A stretch of 64,000 nucleotides of DNA, from the NCBI RefSeq assembly GCF_029227915.1, contig NC_079880.1, forward strand, positions 33,413,501-33,477,500. The letters run 5' to 3'. Positions 62,792 through 64,000 of this stretch are shown here, in pieces. The position numbers and the translations under genes are program-made. How positions within the stretch are numbered: position 1 is the first letter of the stretch; every line of letters begins with the position of its first letter. The notes below the pieces were generated by a model. It worked only from the letters and a program-made list of their open reading frames with translations, made no database searches and had not been told where the DNA came from. The stretch comes from Hydractinia symbiolongicarpus (lineage: Eukaryota; Cnidaria; Hydrozoa; Anthoathecata; Hydractiniidae).

Positions 62792-62974
62792 GGCGTTGTA
62801 AAGCCATGGAGCCAAGAAAAACAACTTAGGACGGCGTAGTGCATTGAGAGTGGAAGAACTAGACCAATAGTAACCTGCGCAGTCACGCGGAAACACGCGA
62901 TTTACGTGTAAGGCCTTTATTAGGCGTCCAGAGGCCGTATTATAGCCTTTTCATGGCGTGTGCATGTGGTTTAC
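62792..62974 (+). repeat. Chimeric C/A monomer (C remnant)
   Basis: The left part is type C (gtgcattgagag, aatagtaacctgcgcagtc, cgcggaaacacgcg). After gtaaggccttta it becomes type A (ttaggcgtccagaggcc, ccttttcatgg), and it is followed by an ordinary monomer instead of the ctaaacacatgg partner. It is the only C sequence found without its partner, so it is best explained by exchange or conversion within gtaaggccttta. Confidence 0.75.
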
Positions 62975-64000
62975 GGCGTTGTAAAGCCATGGAACCAGGA
63001 AAAACAACTAAAGACGGCGTAGTGTATTGAGAGTGGAAGAACTAGACTAATGGTAACAAGCTTGGACGCGTGGAACCACGTGATTTACGTGTAAGGCCTT
63101 TATTAGGCGTCCAGAGGCCGTATTATAGCCTTTTCATGGCGTGTGCATGTGGATTACGGCGTTCTGAAGCCATGAAACCAGGAATAACAACTTAGGACGT
63201 TCTAGTGTATTGAGAGTGGAAGGACTAGACCAATGGTAACAAGCTTGGACGCGTGGAACTTTGTAATTTACGTGTAAGGCCTTTATTAGGCGTCCAGAGG
63301 CCGTATTATAGCCTTTTCATGGCGTGTGCATGTGGATTACGGCGTTCTGAAGCCATGGAACCAGGAATAACAACTTAGGACGTTCTAATGTATTGAGAGT
63401 GGAAGGACTAGACCAATGGTAAATTGCGCAGGCACGCGAAACCACACGATTACGTGTAAGGCATTTAATAGGCGTCAAAAGGCCGTATTATAGCCTTTTC
63501 ATGTCGTGTGCATGTGGTTTACGGCGTTGTAAAGCCATGGAACCAGAGAAAAAAACTTAGGACGGCGTAATGTATTGAGAGTGGAAGAACTAGACCAATG
63601 GTAACAAGCTTGGACGCGTGGAACCCCGTGATTTACGTGTAAGGCATTTATTGGGCGTCAAAAGGCCGTATTATAGCCTTTTCATGGCGTGTGCATGTGG
63701 ATTACGGCGTTGTAAAGCCATGGAACCAGGGAAAACAACTTAGGACGGCGTAGTGTATTGAGAGTGGAAGAACTAGACCAATGGTAACAAGCTTGGACGC
63801 GTGGAACCCGGTGATTTACGTGTAAGGCATTTAATAGACGTCAAAAGGCCGTATTATAGGATTTTCATGGCGTGTGCATGTGGTTTACGGCGTTGTAAAG
63901 CCATGGAACCAGGGAAAACAACTTAGGACGGCGTAGTGTTTTGAGAGTGGAAGAACTAGACCAATGGTAACAAGCTTGGACGCGTGGAACCTTGTGATTT
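62975..64000 (+). repeat. Copy of the 43.8-44.8 kb block, running off the window
   Basis: From aactaaagacgg (gacgg at 63,013) to gtgtttt (63,936) this is collinear with 43.80-44.82 kb at a constant offset of 19,182 bp. It includes gttctgaagcc, aggaataac, ctttgtaatttacg, gttctaatg, aaattgcgcagg, catgtcgtg, gcgtaatg and aatagacgtc. Differences seen are gacgcgtgg here against gacccgtgg, and ccttttcatgg against ccatttcatgg. Confidence 0.8.

Larger units (their letters stand above)
1..64000 (+). repeat. Satellite DNA array, ~183-bp monomer, ~350 head-to-tail copies
   Basis: The landmark ggcgttgtaaagccatgg returns about every 183 bp from base 1 to the end (1, 184, 366, 549, 732, 915, 1098 and so on), always in the same orientation. 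I found no inverted monomer, foreign insertion or unique spacer. Typical monomers are 183 bp, B-type monomers 182 bp, and variants with small deletions (cttggcgcgtgg, ccagggccg) 181 bp. Conserved blocks are the landmark, actagaccaatggtaa and ttacgtgtaaggc. The most variable bases lie just before gtgatttacgtg. A common monomer is about 48% G+C with about 11 CpG. NcoI (CCATGG), HindIII (AAGCTT), MluI (ACGCGT) and PmlI (CACGTG) sites recur in many monomers, so a digest ladder is expected. Pure tandem arrays of this size are typical of eukaryotic centromeres, pericentromeres or subtelomeres. The species and family are not identified. Confidence 0.98.

Noticed and set aside
62677-62886. 69-codon open frame across the chimeric C/A region
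   Set aside because: It is satellite sequence with a different stop pattern in a recombinant monomer.
1-64000. CRISPR array
   Set aside because: The whole 183-bp period is repeated. There are no short repeats separated by unique spacers and no cas genes.
1-64000. CENP-B box in the monomer
   Set aside because: I compared TTCG and CGAA occurrences on both strands with the 17-bp box pattern (TTCG, an A, then CGGG at fixed spacing). None fits.
1-64000. Telomeric repeats TTAGG (in acttagg) or TTAGGC (in attaggcg)
   Set aside because: They occur as single copies inside each monomer, never in short tandem runs, so they are coincidental.
1-64000. Assignment to a named satellite such as the ~180-bp Solanaceae subtelomeric families or other plant centromere repeats
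   Set aside because: Only the monomer length agrees. I cannot recall sequence agreement, and length alone is not evidence. A database search with the consensus would decide.
1-64000. tRNA, 5S rRNA or RNA polymerase III boxes within the monomer
   Set aside because: No A-box/B-box pair or recognisable rRNA/tRNA segment was seen in the consensus or its reverse complement.

Overview
The whole 64-kb window is one uninterrupted head-to-tail satellite DNA array. About 350 monomers of roughly 183 bp run in a single orientation from the first base to the last. I see no gene, RNA gene, transposon, origin or unique spacer. The longest open frames are 65-73 codons, and all of them lie across satellite monomers. 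Array size, monomer length and multi-monomer duplications point to a eukaryotic centromeric, pericentromeric or subtelomeric satellite. The sequence does not identify the species, and I recognise no named satellite family. A common monomer is about 48% G+C and carries about 11 CpG dinucleotides, so CpG is not depleted.

Three main monomer kinds are intermixed. Type A (about 183 bp) carries an AAGCTTGGACGCGTGG core and a CACGTGATTTACGTG dyad. Type B (182 bp) carries GACGTTCTAG, the perfect palindrome CCTGCGCAGG and the alternative dyad ACACGATTACGTGT. Type C, the most divergent, carries AATAGTAACCTGCGCAGTC and CTAAACACATGG, and is always followed by a distinctive partner monomer with GGTACCAAG and GGCCGCGTTATAG. 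This C dimer occurs nine times complete, plus one chimeric remnant of C.

Layout: 0-6.3 kb holds irregular 8-, 9-, 12- and 17-monomer repeats marked by GGAACAAGG. 6.3-18.4 kb is mixed A/B sequence with a very clean 7-monomer (1,280 bp) tandem duplication at 13.58-16.18 kb. 18.4-27.3 kb is the first C-rich domain, built on a 27-monomer (4.93 kb) duplication. 27.4-38.5 kb is A/B sequence with 7- and 8-monomer duplications and the only truncated monomer (113 bp, at 32.35 kb). 38.5-46.7 kb is the second C-rich domain. 46.9-62.3 kb is A/B sequence containing a 13/14-monomer higher-order repeat (49.8-57.1 kb) and a 16-monomer (2,926 bp) tandem duplication (56.1-61.96 kb). From 62.4 kb to the end, sequence of the C-rich domain type begins again.

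No genes act together here. The interest lies in how the array evolves. Several duplication junctions and chimeric monomers can be placed to tens of bases, and they show unequal exchange in and out of monomer register. All coordinates and differences were read by eye, so identities are approximate.
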